Positions 7,490 through 17,012 are shown, counted from the stretch's first letter. The stretch: DNA of 64,000 nucleotides from MED-G105 sp039025235 (GCA_039025235.1 JBCCOS010000010.1:62001-126000); one strand, 5' to 3'. The notes: generated by a model from the letters alone, not told the origin. A program made the numbers and translations.

Positions 7490-10400
7490 ATGAAAATGAT
7501 AGAGCATGCGATAGAGGAAAATCATTATTTTCCGTTGACCAAGGCGCAAGAGCGTTTTTGGGCGCATGAAGTTCTCGAAGAAATGCCGGGTTTATATAAC
7601 TTACCAATGGTTTGGCGATTAGATGGAGAGCTTGATCGGGATAGGTTTGCATCAGCTTTTGACAATGTCGTGAATAGACACGCCATCATGCGCATGACAT
7701 TCCATCTGAGCGACAATGGCCCCTTGCAAAGAGTAAAGCCGAGGCAAACGGGCTGGTTGCATATTGAGGAAAAAAACACTTTTCCTGATCATGCATCATT
7801 TGATAAAACTGAAACTGATTTTTCGATTGATGAATATTTCAAGGGCTTCGTTGATCCTCCCCTTGATTTAGAGACGGGTCCGGCATTTCGTGCTCACCTT
7901 GTTGTTGTGAGTGCGTGCGAACACTATTTTTTGTTCATGCCCCATCATTTGGTTTGGGATGCATCGTCTACTGATATCTTAATAAGAGAGATTTCAACTG
8001 TTTATGAGGGTGGAGATTCCTTTACTGAAGAAGAGATTTCCTATTCTCAGCAATTTAATCAATTGAACAGCGAATCCCGGCCAGGTCTCGATACTGATAT
8101 TCGTTACTTTGTCGAGAATTTACAGGGTTGCGTGAATTCGGTTGATTTGCCTTATGACAAGCGTCGGCCCAGTCATTATGATTTCTCAGGCTCGGTTGAA
8201 CCCGTGAATATCGGGCCAGAAACATTCCAACAAGTCAATCAATTAGCATCTGATGTGCGTGCGACACCATATATGGTCTGCCTGTCGTTATGGCGTGTGT
8301 TTTTAGCACGTTTATCAGATAGCTATGATTATATTGTTTCTACACCAATGGATTTGCGAACCGATAAGAGGGTGCATAACACCATAGGATGCTTCGTGAA
8401 TCCGGCTTATTTAAGATCTCAAATCCATATTGGTGGAAATATCAAAGAAGACATTGAGTCAGTACGTAAAGAGATTATCAATGCTCTTCCGCATGCAAAT
8501 GCGTCAGTTGAAGAAATTCTAAACGGCCTTAATGTTTCGAGGGATGCAAGTCGGCCACCACTTGCACAGGTGATGTTCTCTTTTATATCACATGAGGTCG
8601 ATCGGTATAACTTCGGACGTGTTCACGTTTCGCCGGTCGCAATACCACAACATAAAGCTATGGCAGAGCTTCATTTGGTCGTTGAGGAAAGCGTTGATGA
8701 TCTCAACTTGAGTTTGATTTATGCGACGAGCTTATTTTCGTCAAAACAGGCTAAAACAATTACAAGGGCATTTTGGGTTTTTATACGTGAGGTGCTCGCA
8801 AATCCCACGGGTATCTTAAGTTCGTTTCCTCTTATTGATGATGACACATTATCAACGCAGTATACACGCAACCGTGAGTTTGAACGATCGTTTGATGATC
8901 CGAAGAGGATCGATCAAATGATTATGGCAAAGGCTACAACGCATTACAATAAAACGGCCATCGTATCAAACAATGAAGAAGTATCTTATGCTGAGTTGGA
9001 GGATCGGGTACAGACTATAGTACAACGACTGGTGCTAAATGACGTCAATGCCAGTGATATCATTGGCGTAATGCTTGGTCGCGGTATCGATATGATTGCC
9101 AGTGTGCTTGCGATTTGGCGTGTTGGTGCTACCTATTTGCCTCTTGATCCAACTTATCCGTCAAGTCGTTTGCAATATATAGTGGCCGATTCTAGGACAC
9201 GTTTTCTTCTGACAGATAGTACGACAACAGAACTCTTGCAGAATGATAATTTCTCGGAAATAAATCTTGACGGAGTTCAGTCGGCTGAAAAAAATAATGG
9301 TGAACCTGATATAGGTGCTACCGACTTAACATCAGCGTTATCACGCCCATTTGTTGCAAATGAACGCGCTTATGTGATCTATACCTCAGGTTCAACAGGC
9401 CGACCAAAAGGCGTAGAAAATGCGCATGGTCCACTTTTTAACTTCATCTCCTCAATGGGTGAACGGCCTGGCTTTACAAAAGACGATACGTTGTTAGCCG
9501 TAACGACGGCGGCATTCGATATTTCATTATTGGAGATGTTTTTACCGCTGACATTCGGGGGAACTGTTGTTCTTGCGGATCACGAAGATGTACCGGACCC
9601 TTTTTCTTTAATGGAGGTAATGGATCGATTTCAACCTACTATTATGCAAGCGACGCCTTCCACATGGCGGCTGTTACTTGATGGCGATTGGAAGGGAAAT
9701 ACGTCGCTTACTGTGTTGTGTGGCGGCGAACAGTTGCCAGGGGCCTTGGCCACTTTACTGAAGCCAAAAGTGAAGGCACTTTGGAATATGTATGGTCCGA
9801 CAGAAACGACTGTTTGGTCCACTTGTAAAAGAATAACAGATCCACAGCATATTTCAGTCGGTACGCCAATCGCAAATACCTCACTTTTTGTTGCGGATCG
9901 ATTTGGGAAAATGTTGCCAGACGGAATAGTTGGTGAACTTTTGATTGGCGGCGCTGGTGTCGCGTTGGGATATTTGGACCGTGACGCGCTGACGGCTGAA
10001 CGTTTTGTCAATGCGTGTTCGCGGCAAGGGAGTGTTAGACTCTATCGAACTGGTGATCTGGCCCGTCGGCGTGCTGATGGTGATTATGAAATACTTGGTC
10101 GGCTTGACGATCAAGTGAAAGTTCGTGGGCATCGGATTGAGTTGGGAGAAATCGAGAAGTCTCTTGATCAATTGCCAACAGTAGAAAAGGCGATAGCGGC
10201 TGTTCGAAAAGACGCGTCAGGAGAGCCTACACTCGTGGCGTTTATTAAATGCATAAATGGCGAGCAGTTGGTTTCTAGTGCCTTAAGGCGGTCGCTGAAA
10301 AAAGAACTACCAGCTTACATGCTACCACAAATGTTCTTTGAGATCGACGACATTCCAACGACTCATAATGGAAAGATAAACCGGGGTGCACTTCCAGAAA

Positions 10401-10660
10401 TTGCGACACGGGAGCAACAGGAAACAGAGAGAATTCCCCCACGAACAGATATTGAACGCGCGATTGCTGAAATCTGGCGAGAGTTGCTTCCGGTCAATGC
10501 AATTTCTGTAAAAGACAATTTTTTCGAATTGGGGGGGCAGTCCCTTCAAGCGGCACGTATGGCCGCAATCCTTCAAAATCGAACAGGATATCGAATTTCA
10601 CCACGCAAAATAATTTTTGAGACGCTTGAGCAATTAGCCAGTGCGACCGAAGCAAGCTAA
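7490..10660 (+). CDS. Single-module NRPS: condensation, adenylation (Gly-like), PCP
   Basis: Non-ribosomal peptide synthetase of 1056 residues with one module. The condensation domain (about 1-440) carries HHLVWDASS near 150, with the second His and the Asp of HHxxxD present. The adenylation domain (about 470-970) has YTSGSTGRPKG, NMYGPTET, YRTGDLARRR, a GRLDDQVKVRGHRIELGEIE block and NGKINRGALP. The carrier domain (about 985-1056) has FFELGGQSLQ with the pantetheine serine. Reading the substrate pocket by eye gives D-I-L-Q-L-G-M-V-W-K, close to the glycine code DILQLGLIWK. There is no thioesterase or reductase, so the product must be released by another protein. The start is ATG 7490 with GAGAGG at 7475-7480. 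The protein would be cytoplasmic and need the neighbouring transferase. Confidence 0.93.
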   Translation: MKMIEHAIEENHYFPLTKAQERFWAHEVLEEMPGLYNLPMVWRLDGELDRDRFASAFDNVVNRHAIMRMTFHLSDNGPLQRVKPRQTGWLHIEEKNTFPDHASFDKTETDFSIDEYFKGFVDPPLDLETGPAFRAHLVVVSACEHYFLFMPHHLVWDASSTDILIREISTVYEGGDSFTEEEISYSQQFNQLNSESRPGLDTDIRYFVENLQGCVNSVDLPYDKRRPSHYDFSGSVEPVNIGPETFQQVNQLASDVRATPYMVCLSLWRVFLARLSDSYDYIVSTPMDLRTDKRVHNTIGCFVNPAYLRSQIHIGGNIKEDIESVRKEIINALPHANASVEEILNGLNVSRDASRPPLAQVMFSFISHEVDRYNFGRVHVSPVAIPQHKAMAELHLVVEESVDDLNLSLIYATSLFSSKQAKTITRAFWVFIREVLANPTGILSSFPLIDDDTLSTQYTRNREFERSFDDPKRIDQMIMAKATTHYNKTAIVSNNEEVSYAELEDRVQTIVQRLVLNDVNASDIIGVMLGRGIDMIASVLAIWRVGATYLPLDPTYPSSRLQYIVADSRTRFLLTDSTTTELLQNDNFSEINLDGVQSAEKNNGEPDIGATDLTSALSRPFVANERAYVIYTSGSTGRPKGVENAHGPLFNFISSMGERPGFTKDDTLLAVTTAAFDISLLEMFLPLTFGGTVVLADHEDVPDPFSLMEVMDRFQPTIMQATPSTWRLLLDGDWKGNTSLTVLCGGEQLPGALATLLKPKVKALWNMYGPTETTVWSTCKRITDPQHISVGTPIANTSLFVADRFGKMLPDGIVGELLIGGAGVALGYLDRDALTAERFVNACSRQGSVRLYRTGDLARRRADGDYEILGRLDDQVKVRGHRIELGEIEKSLDQLPTVEKAIAAVRKDASGEPTLVAFIKCINGEQLVSSALRRSLKKELPAYMLPQMFFEIDDIPTTHNGKINRGALPEIATREQQETERIPPRTDIERAIAEIWRELLPVNAISVKDNFFELGGQSLQAARMAAILQNRTGYRISPRKIIFETLEQLASATEAS

Positions 10661-11258
10661 CTTGTTTGAACGACTAATTTCAAACGCGATAAGCGGGCCG
10701 AGACCAAGCTGATTGAGCGTTATTGCGATAATAGTTGCTGTTTAAGTGGCACGGGTCGTTGAAAAAGTGCTCTGCATCAATTTCGTAATTGTTCAGTGTT
10801 GAATAAGTCTCTGGCGACCAAAGTGCTATGATATGTTTGTCTACTCATGGGTCCGGTGATCCATAGACTTCTGTCGCGGAGCTGGTGATCTTCTCGTGGT
10901 CCGTCTGGGCAGATCATTAAAGCAATTGCGAGGTTAGCCGTCCCTTAAAGAAATTCCCAGCAACGGCTATGGGCATGGCAAGAAGGCGAAACTGCTCCAT
11001 CGGGCGAGCGAGGAGGCATTTCAAGGGATTTTTCTGCACAGTCGGTGAATAACTCGAATGGTTAGTTTCGGTTAACGAGTTCGCATATACAAATGATATT
11101 TGAGTTAATCGTGAGAGCAACGCGTTTGGTCGTTGAAGTCATGAGCCCGTAAGATATTGGTGCTTGTCGCCAATCATTTTAAAATCAACTTGCTGATCAA
11201 AGGGAGCTTATCTCTTGCGCTATGAGCATACCAAACGGCTTATCGGAGTTCTCGCAGT
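10661..11258 (+). other. 598-base gap between NRPS and hydrolase genes
   Basis: No convincing gene, repeat copy or terminator is visible. Short frames of up to about 60 codons have no recognisable motif. An acyl carrier protein, often found in loci with this type of hydrolase pair, was looked for and not seen. A promoter for the downstream three genes may be here. Confidence 0.4.
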
Positions 11259-12062
11259 TTGACCGCGTTCTATTTCGGTGATCCCTCCCGCCCCCTTTTT
11301 GGGCGGTATTTTGCCCCCACGACACGGGGCGCAAAAATGCCTGCGGTCGTGCTGTGCTCACCCTTTGGGGAAGAGGCCGTAAGATCGTTCAAGTCATTCC
11401 ACGTTCTTGCAGAACGCTTATCAAAAGCAGGCGCTCCTGTTATGCGTTTTGACTATTATGGCTCTGGCGACTCAGGAGGCGATGGAAAGGCATTATCTTT
11501 AGCTTCGATGGCGGATGATATTTTGGAGGCCCATGAGGAACTTCGAGATATGTCCTTAGCAACCCAAGTAATATGGGTCGGATTACGTTTAGGTGCGTCC
11601 GGTGCCGCAATTGCCGCCTTACAAAAGCCATCTGGCCTTGGTGGGCTGATTGCATGGGAGCCTATCCTCAGTGGTGCTCATTATCTGGAAGTGATGCGTA
11701 GCAGTCAGGTTGCTAATATCCGTTTCCAGTTGGGTGATGCGGCTAGTAAAGCTTTCAATACCAATGCACCGTTGAAGGAATATCTTGGTTTTCCAATTTC
11801 AGAACACTTAGTTGAGGAATTGGAAACGTTTCGATTTGATCAACTAACACCCAAAATGCGTCGCTTGGTTTGGGCGCCTGCCTCACACTTCAAAAGTGAT
11901 GATGAGAAATGGCCGACAGTCTCGGAACACTTTGCGCACAAAGTCGATGAAATACCAAAAACGACGGATCCCGCTTGGAATTCAGAGAATGCCATGAATT
12001 CATTCGTGGTGCCGATTTTAATGATCGATCAGATCGTAAAAACCGTTGAGACATGGCGATGA
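11259..12062 (+). CDS. Alpha/beta hydrolase, exosortase-system hydrolase 2 type
   Basis: Alpha/beta-fold protein of 267 residues. The N-terminus (FYFGDPSRPLFGRYFAP, then VVLCSPFGEE) and the segment MRFDYYGSGDSGG resemble the family called exosortase A system-associated hydrolase 2. At the nucleophile elbow it has VGLRLGA, so the usual serine of GxSxG is replaced by arginine, as I recall for that family too; classical esterase activity is doubtful. The start is TTG 11259: a TGA at 11223 closes the frame upstream and CGGAG lies about 10 bases before it. The gene overlaps the next by 10 bases. It is probably involved in handling an acyl or peptidyl intermediate of the locus, but the real reaction is unknown. 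Confidence 0.72.
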   Translation: MTAFYFGDPSRPLFGRYFAPTTRGAKMPAVVLCSPFGEEAVRSFKSFHVLAERLSKAGAPVMRFDYYGSGDSGGDGKALSLASMADDILEAHEELRDMSLATQVIWVGLRLGASGAAIAALQKPSGLGGLIAWEPILSGAHYLEVMRSSQVANIRFQLGDAASKAFNTNAPLKEYLGFPISEHLVEELETFRFDQLTPKMRRLVWAPASHFKSDDEKWPTVSEHFAHKVDEIPKTTDPAWNSENAMNSFVVPILMIDQIVKTVETWR

Positions 12063-12898
12063 AAGAGCGCGTTGTTAGCTTCGGTCAAGATGAAAGGCTC
12101 GTTGGCATTCTGAAGAGTGGTAAGGGGCGTGTTGGTCACTTATTTCTAAATGCTGGGATTGTGCACCGTATTGGTCCGCACCGATTAAATGTGACGCTGG
12201 CCCGAGCATTTGATGCTCCCAGTTTTCGTTTTGACCTGAGTGGTCTGGGCGACAGTCGCCCGGCATCTGCTACCGCATCCAATGAAGATAGCATCGTCAA
12301 TGACATCTCTGACGCTATTGATATTCTATTTTCGACAGGATGCGAATCAGTCGTTGCATTCGGTCTTTGTTCTGGTGCTGATGACATTTATCATGCTGCT
12401 TTGAACGACAACAGAATTACCGGACTTATCCTAATGGATCCCTATGCTTACACATCAACAAGAGCAAGGCTCGAAAGGACCATTGAGAAAGCAGCTGATC
12501 CATCAAGATGGGCACGAGCGATCTCGCGTCTAACTTCGAAGGAGGCGGAAAGAGAGAACGATAAATCAGACAGTCTAGATTTATCCAATATGCCGGAACC
12601 GGCTGATCCACAAACCATTGACCGTGTTTTTCCACCAAGACAAGAATTTGGTGAGAACCTATCCAGGCTTACTGCAACGGGGCGAGATATATTAATTCTT
12701 TATACAAAATATGTTGAAGAGCTCTTGACCAAGCCAGAACAATTTCATGATACATTTCGAGACTTTGATTTCCACGACCGCCTTACTGTTATGGTCAATC
12801 CAGATGTTGATCACACCTATACTCTGCTTGCGTGTCAACAAGAGTTGGTTGAGACGATTCGTCAATGGTTGGACGATCGTAGGGACCGTTCATTGTGA
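12053..12898 (+). CDS. Alpha/beta hydrolase with Cys nucleophile, exosortase hydrolase 1 type
   Basis: Alpha/beta hydrolase-like protein of 281 residues. The fold is suggested by FDLSGLGDS, the elbow AFGLCSGADD and a late VDHTY with a candidate catalytic His. The elbow has cysteine where most hydrolases have serine (GLCSG), matching the exosortase-associated hydrolase 1 group and recalling dienelactone hydrolases. It begins inside the previous gene (ATG 12053, alternative ATG 12059) and its TGA overlaps the next start (GTG 12895), so three genes form a tightly coupled unit. The pair may work as a type II thioesterase or acyl-transfer device for the NRPS; this is inference. Confidence 0.72.
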   Translation: MAMKERVVSFGQDERLVGILKSGKGRVGHLFLNAGIVHRIGPHRLNVTLARAFDAPSFRFDLSGLGDSRPASATASNEDSIVNDISDAIDILFSTGCESVVAFGLCSGADDIYHAALNDNRITGLILMDPYAYTSTRARLERTIEKAADPSRWARAISRLTSKEAERENDKSDSLDLSNMPEPADPQTIDRVFPPRQEFGENLSRLTATGRDILILYTKYVEELLTKPEQFHDTFRDFDFHDRLTVMVNPDVDHTYTLLACQQELVETIRQWLDDRRDRSL

Positions 12899-14427
12899 GC
12901 GAGAGGGGCGTTAATACGCCAGCAGGTCCCGACAATCAGTCCATGCACCAAACGCGAGACGGTCAGCGATCAGTCGGATCAAGAGTTGCCCGAGGAGCGG
13001 CGTGGATCGGGGGAGGGGGTATCGCTGCAAGGCTTATAGGCCTCATCAATACACTGATTATAGCGCGATTACTTACGCCTGATGATTTTGGCGTCGTGGC
13101 AATTGGCGTCACGATCACGCAATTACTTCAGAATATATCTGACATTGGTGTCGCACAAACAGTTGTCTATTACCAAAAGGCGGACCGAAAGCAGATTGAT
13201 ACGCTGTTTACCCTCTCCGTGCTCCGCGGCGTGTTCGTCCTGATCTGTCTTTGGCTTGCTGCGGTGGGAGCGGGGGCTTTTTATAACGATGATCGTGTTG
13301 GCTGGATTTTTTTCGGGATGGGCGGTGTTGCGATCATTCAAGCCTTGGTAAATCCGAGGTTGCATGAGTTTCAGCGGGAATTAGACTTCACGAAAGAGGT
13401 CTTTGCATCCCTTGCTGACAAAATTATAGGCGTTTTGGCGTCTATCGCTGTGGCCGTTATTCTAAGGAACTATTGGGCGATTGTCGCGGGGCTCGCCGCG
13501 GGTGCAACAGCGCGTCTTGTTATCTCCTACTACTTCCGGCCTTACTTGCCCCGCTTAACTCTGACCGCCTTTCAAGAGATCATTGGTTTCACTGGTTGGT
13601 TGACAGGCGTCAGCTTTATGGCTGCACTTAATAATAAGATTGATGCTTTATTTTTGGGGAAATTGTTGGGACCTGTACAAACGGGGCTTTATTATATGGG
13701 GACCTCCCTTGCGTGGCTTCCAGCATCAGAAATCGCAGGACCAATTGCAAAAGCTCTTTACCCAGGGCTATCGTCGTTGCAATCAGACCCCAAGGCGATG
13801 CGTGAGACTTTTTTGCGCGGCGCGGAAGCTCTAGGGATAATTGCACTTCCCGCGGCAATTGGCTGTGCATTTGTTGCAGATAATTTAGTGCAAGTTATTC
13901 TTGGAACGCGCTGGGCAGATACGGCGCCGATTATATCGATCTACAGCGGGATCGCGGGGTTCATTGCGGTTTATTCGTCTGTGCAGGAATATGCTGTGGC
14001 TCTTGGCCAAACACGCGCTGTCTTTTTTCGCGAAACAGCCTTTTTCTTAATTCGAACACCAATCTTTATTTGGGCGAGCCTCACATTTGGGCTTGATGGG
14101 GCAGTATGGTCGCTCGCAGGGCTCGGCGTTGTGCACGTCATCCTGAATGGTGCTCTATATTACTATGTGTCGCGCGCTAATCCGTTCGAACCCCTTTGGC
14201 GTTTGAGACGGGCGATCTGGGCGCTTCTCGCAATGGCCGGATACTTTATGCTGTTTAGACCTCTGTTGCCCTTCCTTGGTGGTCTTGCGCCGATATACCA
14301 ATTATTGCTCGATATAATGGTGGCTGCTGTTGTTTACTTTGGTATGTTGTTGGCAGCTTGGCGTTTATCGGGTTCTCCTGAAGGTATTGAAACTGCGATG
14401 CTTAGGATGGTTCGGCGTGTTATATGA
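12895..14427 (+). CDS. Wzx-like polysaccharide/lipid-linked product flippase
   Basis: Integral membrane protein of 510 residues from the MOP flippase superfamily, with about 12-14 hydrophobic segments. The N-terminal pattern GAAWIGGGGIAARLIGL followed by ARLLTPDDFG is characteristic of Wzx/WzxC lipopolysaccharide and exopolysaccharide flippases, which move undecaprenyl-linked units across the inner membrane. A polar tail of about 35 residues precedes the first helix. GTG 12895 overlaps the stop of the hydrolase gene, indicating co-translation. No Wzy polymerase or priming glycosyltransferase is next to it, so its cargo may be the NRPS-derived conjugate or a glycan made elsewhere. Confidence 0.85.
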   Translation: MSERGVNTPAGPDNQSMHQTRDGQRSVGSRVARGAAWIGGGGIAARLIGLINTLIIARLLTPDDFGVVAIGVTITQLLQNISDIGVAQTVVYYQKADRKQIDTLFTLSVLRGVFVLICLWLAAVGAGAFYNDDRVGWIFFGMGGVAIIQALVNPRLHEFQRELDFTKEVFASLADKIIGVLASIAVAVILRNYWAIVAGLAAGATARLVISYYFRPYLPRLTLTAFQEIIGFTGWLTGVSFMAALNNKIDALFLGKLLGPVQTGLYYMGTSLAWLPASEIAGPIAKALYPGLSSLQSDPKAMRETFLRGAEALGIIALPAAIGCAFVADNLVQVILGTRWADTAPIISIYSGIAGFIAVYSSVQEYAVALGQTRAVFFRETAFFLIRTPIFIWASLTFGLDGAVWSLAGLGVVHVILNGALYYYVSRANPFEPLWRLRRAIWALLAMAGYFMLFRPLLPFLGGLAPIYQLLLDIMVAAVVYFGMLLAAWRLSGSPEGIETAMLRMVRRVI

Positions 14428-14484
14428 GCTGATTTATTGAGTTGAGCACGTAAAGACCGAATAAACTCATTTTGGGAGAAGGTG

Positions 14485-15960
14485 ATGGAACCCCTTTTGC
14501 TAGCGATAGACCAAGGCACGACCTCAAGCCGGGCTTTTGTTTTCGATACCAAAGGCGCGATTGTGAGCTCCGCACAGGCCGAATTCCCTCAACTCTATCC
14601 CCAACCCGGCTGGGTCGAGCATGATCCTGAGGCGATTTGGACGACGAGCCTTGCCACAGCGCGAAGCGCTCTCGAACAAGCCGAATCTCAAGGGGGGCAG
14701 GTCATTGGGATTGGGATCGCAAATCAGCGCGAGACGTGCGTGATTTGGGATAGACGCACGCAAAAGCCTATTTCAAATGCGATTGTCTGGCAGGATCGGC
14801 GCACAAGCGAGACCTGTCAACGTTTAAAGTCCGACGGCCTCGAGCCGAGCATTTCGGAGAAAACAGGGTTGTTGCTCGACCCTTATTTCTCAGCAACGAA
14901 AGTCTCTTGGATCCTCGACCATATTGATGGCGCACGCCAACTTGCAAGTGATGGGCATTTAGCCTTTGGCACTGTTGATGCGTTTTTACTTTCACGCTTA
15001 ACCGGTAACGCCCATTTAACCGACGCCACGAATGCGGCTCGCACAAGTCTTTTTAGTATCTATAACAATGAATGGGATGACGACCTTTGCCGGGCCTTTA
15101 ATGTACCGTCGTCAGTATTGCCCGAGGTGTATGATACGGTTGCCGAGTTTGGGCATACTCAGAAGGACCTGTTTGGAAGGTCCATTCCGATCCTTGCTAT
15201 GGTTGGTGATCAACAGGCAGCAGCCGCGGGGCAGGCCTGTTTCACTAAGGGAGATGTGAAAAGTACCTATGGAACCGGCTGTTTTATAATCGCGGAAACA
15301 GGCGACCATGGTCCCCAATCAAATAATCGTCTGCTTACAACGATTTCGCGTCGCATCGACGGTGAGGTCAGTTATGCGCTCGAAGGGTCAATATTCGTAG
15401 CGGGCGCCTCTGTGCAGTGGTTGCGTGATGAGTTGGGTATGGTTTCTTCTGCTGCAGAAACCGAAGAGATCGCTGCGAAGATTCAATCGACATCTGGTGT
15501 TTATCTTGTGCCAGCTTTTGTTGGACTTGGTGCGCCGCATTGGGTCGCTGATGCCCGGGGCGCTCTTGTGGGATTGACCCGGGGAGCGGGGCGCGCGCAA
15601 ATCGTGCGCGCGACGCTTGAGTCCACAGCCTATCAAACATTTGACCTATTAGAGGCGATGGAACGTGATGGCGCTAAGGTTTCTATACTGAAGGTTGATG
15701 GCGGGATGGCCGCGAATGATTGGTTGATGCAGTTTCTTGCCGACATTTGCAATGTCGTTGTCGAACGGCCAAAGGTTTTAGAAACAACCGCTTCGGGAGC
15801 TGCGCTGTTAGCGGGTTATGGTGCTGGGTTATTTGATGGTCTTGAAAATAGTGCTGAGATGCGAGACATGGACTGCCGTTTTGAACCAATGATGCACGAA
15901 AGCGCGCGCAACGACCTCATCGGCGGATGGCGTAACGCCCTTGAAGCAGTTTTAAGCTGA
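14485..15960 (+). CDS. glpK: Glycerol kinase
   Basis: Phosphorylates glycerol to sn-glycerol 3-phosphate with ATP, in the cytoplasm. The 491-residue protein has LLAIDQGTTSSRA at the start, PGWVEHDPEAIW, ANQRETCVIWDR and IVWQDRRT, and the C-terminal signature region with VDGGMAANDWLMQFLADI. Length and motifs match the family throughout. ATG 14485 is preferred to the adjacent GTG 14482 because GGAG at 14475-14478 is better spaced. It follows the flippase by 57 bases, but no glpD, glpF or regulator is nearby. An R2 repeat begins directly after its stop codon. Confidence 0.97.
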   Translation: MEPLLLAIDQGTTSSRAFVFDTKGAIVSSAQAEFPQLYPQPGWVEHDPEAIWTTSLATARSALEQAESQGGQVIGIGIANQRETCVIWDRRTQKPISNAIVWQDRRTSETCQRLKSDGLEPSISEKTGLLLDPYFSATKVSWILDHIDGARQLASDGHLAFGTVDAFLLSRLTGNAHLTDATNAARTSLFSIYNNEWDDDLCRAFNVPSSVLPEVYDTVAEFGHTQKDLFGRSIPILAMVGDQQAAAAGQACFTKGDVKSTYGTGCFIIAETGDHGPQSNNRLLTTISRRIDGEVSYALEGSIFVAGASVQWLRDELGMVSSAAETEEIAAKIQSTSGVYLVPAFVGLGAPHWVADARGALVGLTRGAGRAQIVRATLESTAYQTFDLLEAMERDGAKVSILKVDGGMAANDWLMQFLADICNVVVERPKVLETTASGAALLAGYGAGLFDGLENSAEMRDMDCRFEPMMHESARNDLIGGWRNALEAVLS

Positions 15961-16096
15961 TTAGAGCTTTTTGCGTTCCGATGGAATCGGAACGCCGCTC
16001 TAAGTCCTTGTTTGGTCGGTCGAACAAATGTTCGACCTATTGCCGAGTTGATGGACGGGAACCATCAACCGATCACACTTATCGGCGAAGCGCTCA
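15961..16096 (-). repeat. R2 hairpin repeat, copy b
   Basis: Full-length R2 copy in reverse orientation, starting at the base after the glpK stop and lying between the convergent glpK and dapF. It contains three hairpins: GCGTTCCGAT/ATCGGAACGC-like at left, a near-perfect 20-base palindrome at 16018-16037, and TTGATGG/CCATCAA at right. Confidence 0.9.
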
Positions 16097-16141
16097 AGAA
16101 CACAAGATGACGGTTCGTTTGGCCGGGTTATGACGATCGCA

Positions 16142-17011
16142 TTATAATTCAATTATTCCATCAAATTCCAACGCTGTTGGGCCACTCATTTGTACATGGT
16201 CTCGTTCGTCCCATTCGATCCAAAGCGAGCCACCGTCTAAGATAATTTCAGCCGCTCTACCAGTGAGCCGACGGCGGTTTGCAGCAACGAGGCTTGCGCA
16301 GGCCCCAGTTCCGCACGCTTTAGTGAGCCCGACGCCGCGCTCCCAGACCCTTAATCGGATTGTTTGTTGGTCGCGCACTTCGGCTACGCCTACATTCACC
16401 CCTTCTGGAAAAAGTGGGTGATGTTCAACAAGCGGACCAAAGCGTTCAATTGCTTGAGCTTCAATGTCATCGACAAAAAATACGCAGTGCGGATTACCCA
16501 TACTCAGCGCTGATGGCCCCCATAAAACGGGCGCGTCAATGGGACCGAGCTTAACGTCGACAAACCGTGTGTCTTCTATTGGTTCGGCCAACGGAATTTC
16601 ATCCCATTGGAAACGGGGTTTACCCATATCAACGGTAATGTCGCCGGCTCTTGCTCCTTGCGTGATACGTCGGCCAATTATCGGACCAGAGGGCGTATCA
16701 AAAGAGATTTCATCCGTTTCTAATTCATCCATGAGAATTTCGGCAACGCACCTTGATGCATTTCCACAGGCACCGGCTTTTTCGCCGTCTGCGTTCCAAA
16801 TATCCATCAGTACACGTTTGTGTACGTTAGAACTCATTTTACTTTCGCGAAGTGCAATGAATTGGTCACACCCTATTCCATCTTTGCGATCGCTGAGTTG
16901 TCTGATCTCGTTACTATCGGGGGGCGCCTTTTCGTTCCGAAGATCAACGATGATGAAATCATTTCCTAATCCATTCATCTTACGATATGGACGGCCATCC
17001 AGTACTGACAT
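16142..17011 (-). CDS. dapF: Diaminopimelate epimerase
   Basis: Converts LL- to meso-diaminopimelate, the last step before lysine and a building block of peptidoglycan. The 289-residue protein has KMNGLGNDFIIVD near the N-terminus, and the two active-site cysteines are visible: Cys82 in ACGNASRC and Cys233 in KACGTGACAS. MGNPHCVFF is also diagnostic. It is transcribed on the minus strand and converges on glpK. A 15-bp tandem duplication sits directly before its start codon. Confidence 0.97.
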   Translation of the reverse strand: MSVLDGRPYRKMNGLGNDFIIVDLRNEKAPPDSNEIRQLSDRKDGIGCDQFIALRESKMSSNVHKRVLMDIWNADGEKAGACGNASRCVAEILMDELETDEISFDTPSGPIIGRRITQGARAGDITVDMGKPRFQWDEIPLAEPIEDTRFVDVKLGPIDAPVLWGPSALSMGNPHCVFFVDDIEAQAIERFGPLVEHHPLFPEGVNVGVAEVRDQQTIRLRVWERGVGLTKACGTGACASLVAANRRRLTGRAAEIILDGGSLWIEWDERDHVQMSGPTALEFDGIIEL

Positions 17012-17012
17012 A

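Noticed and set aside
10661..11258. Possible hidden acyl carrier protein or extra NRPS piece
   Set aside because: No DSL/GGxS carrier motif in any frame; the longest frames have no family pattern.
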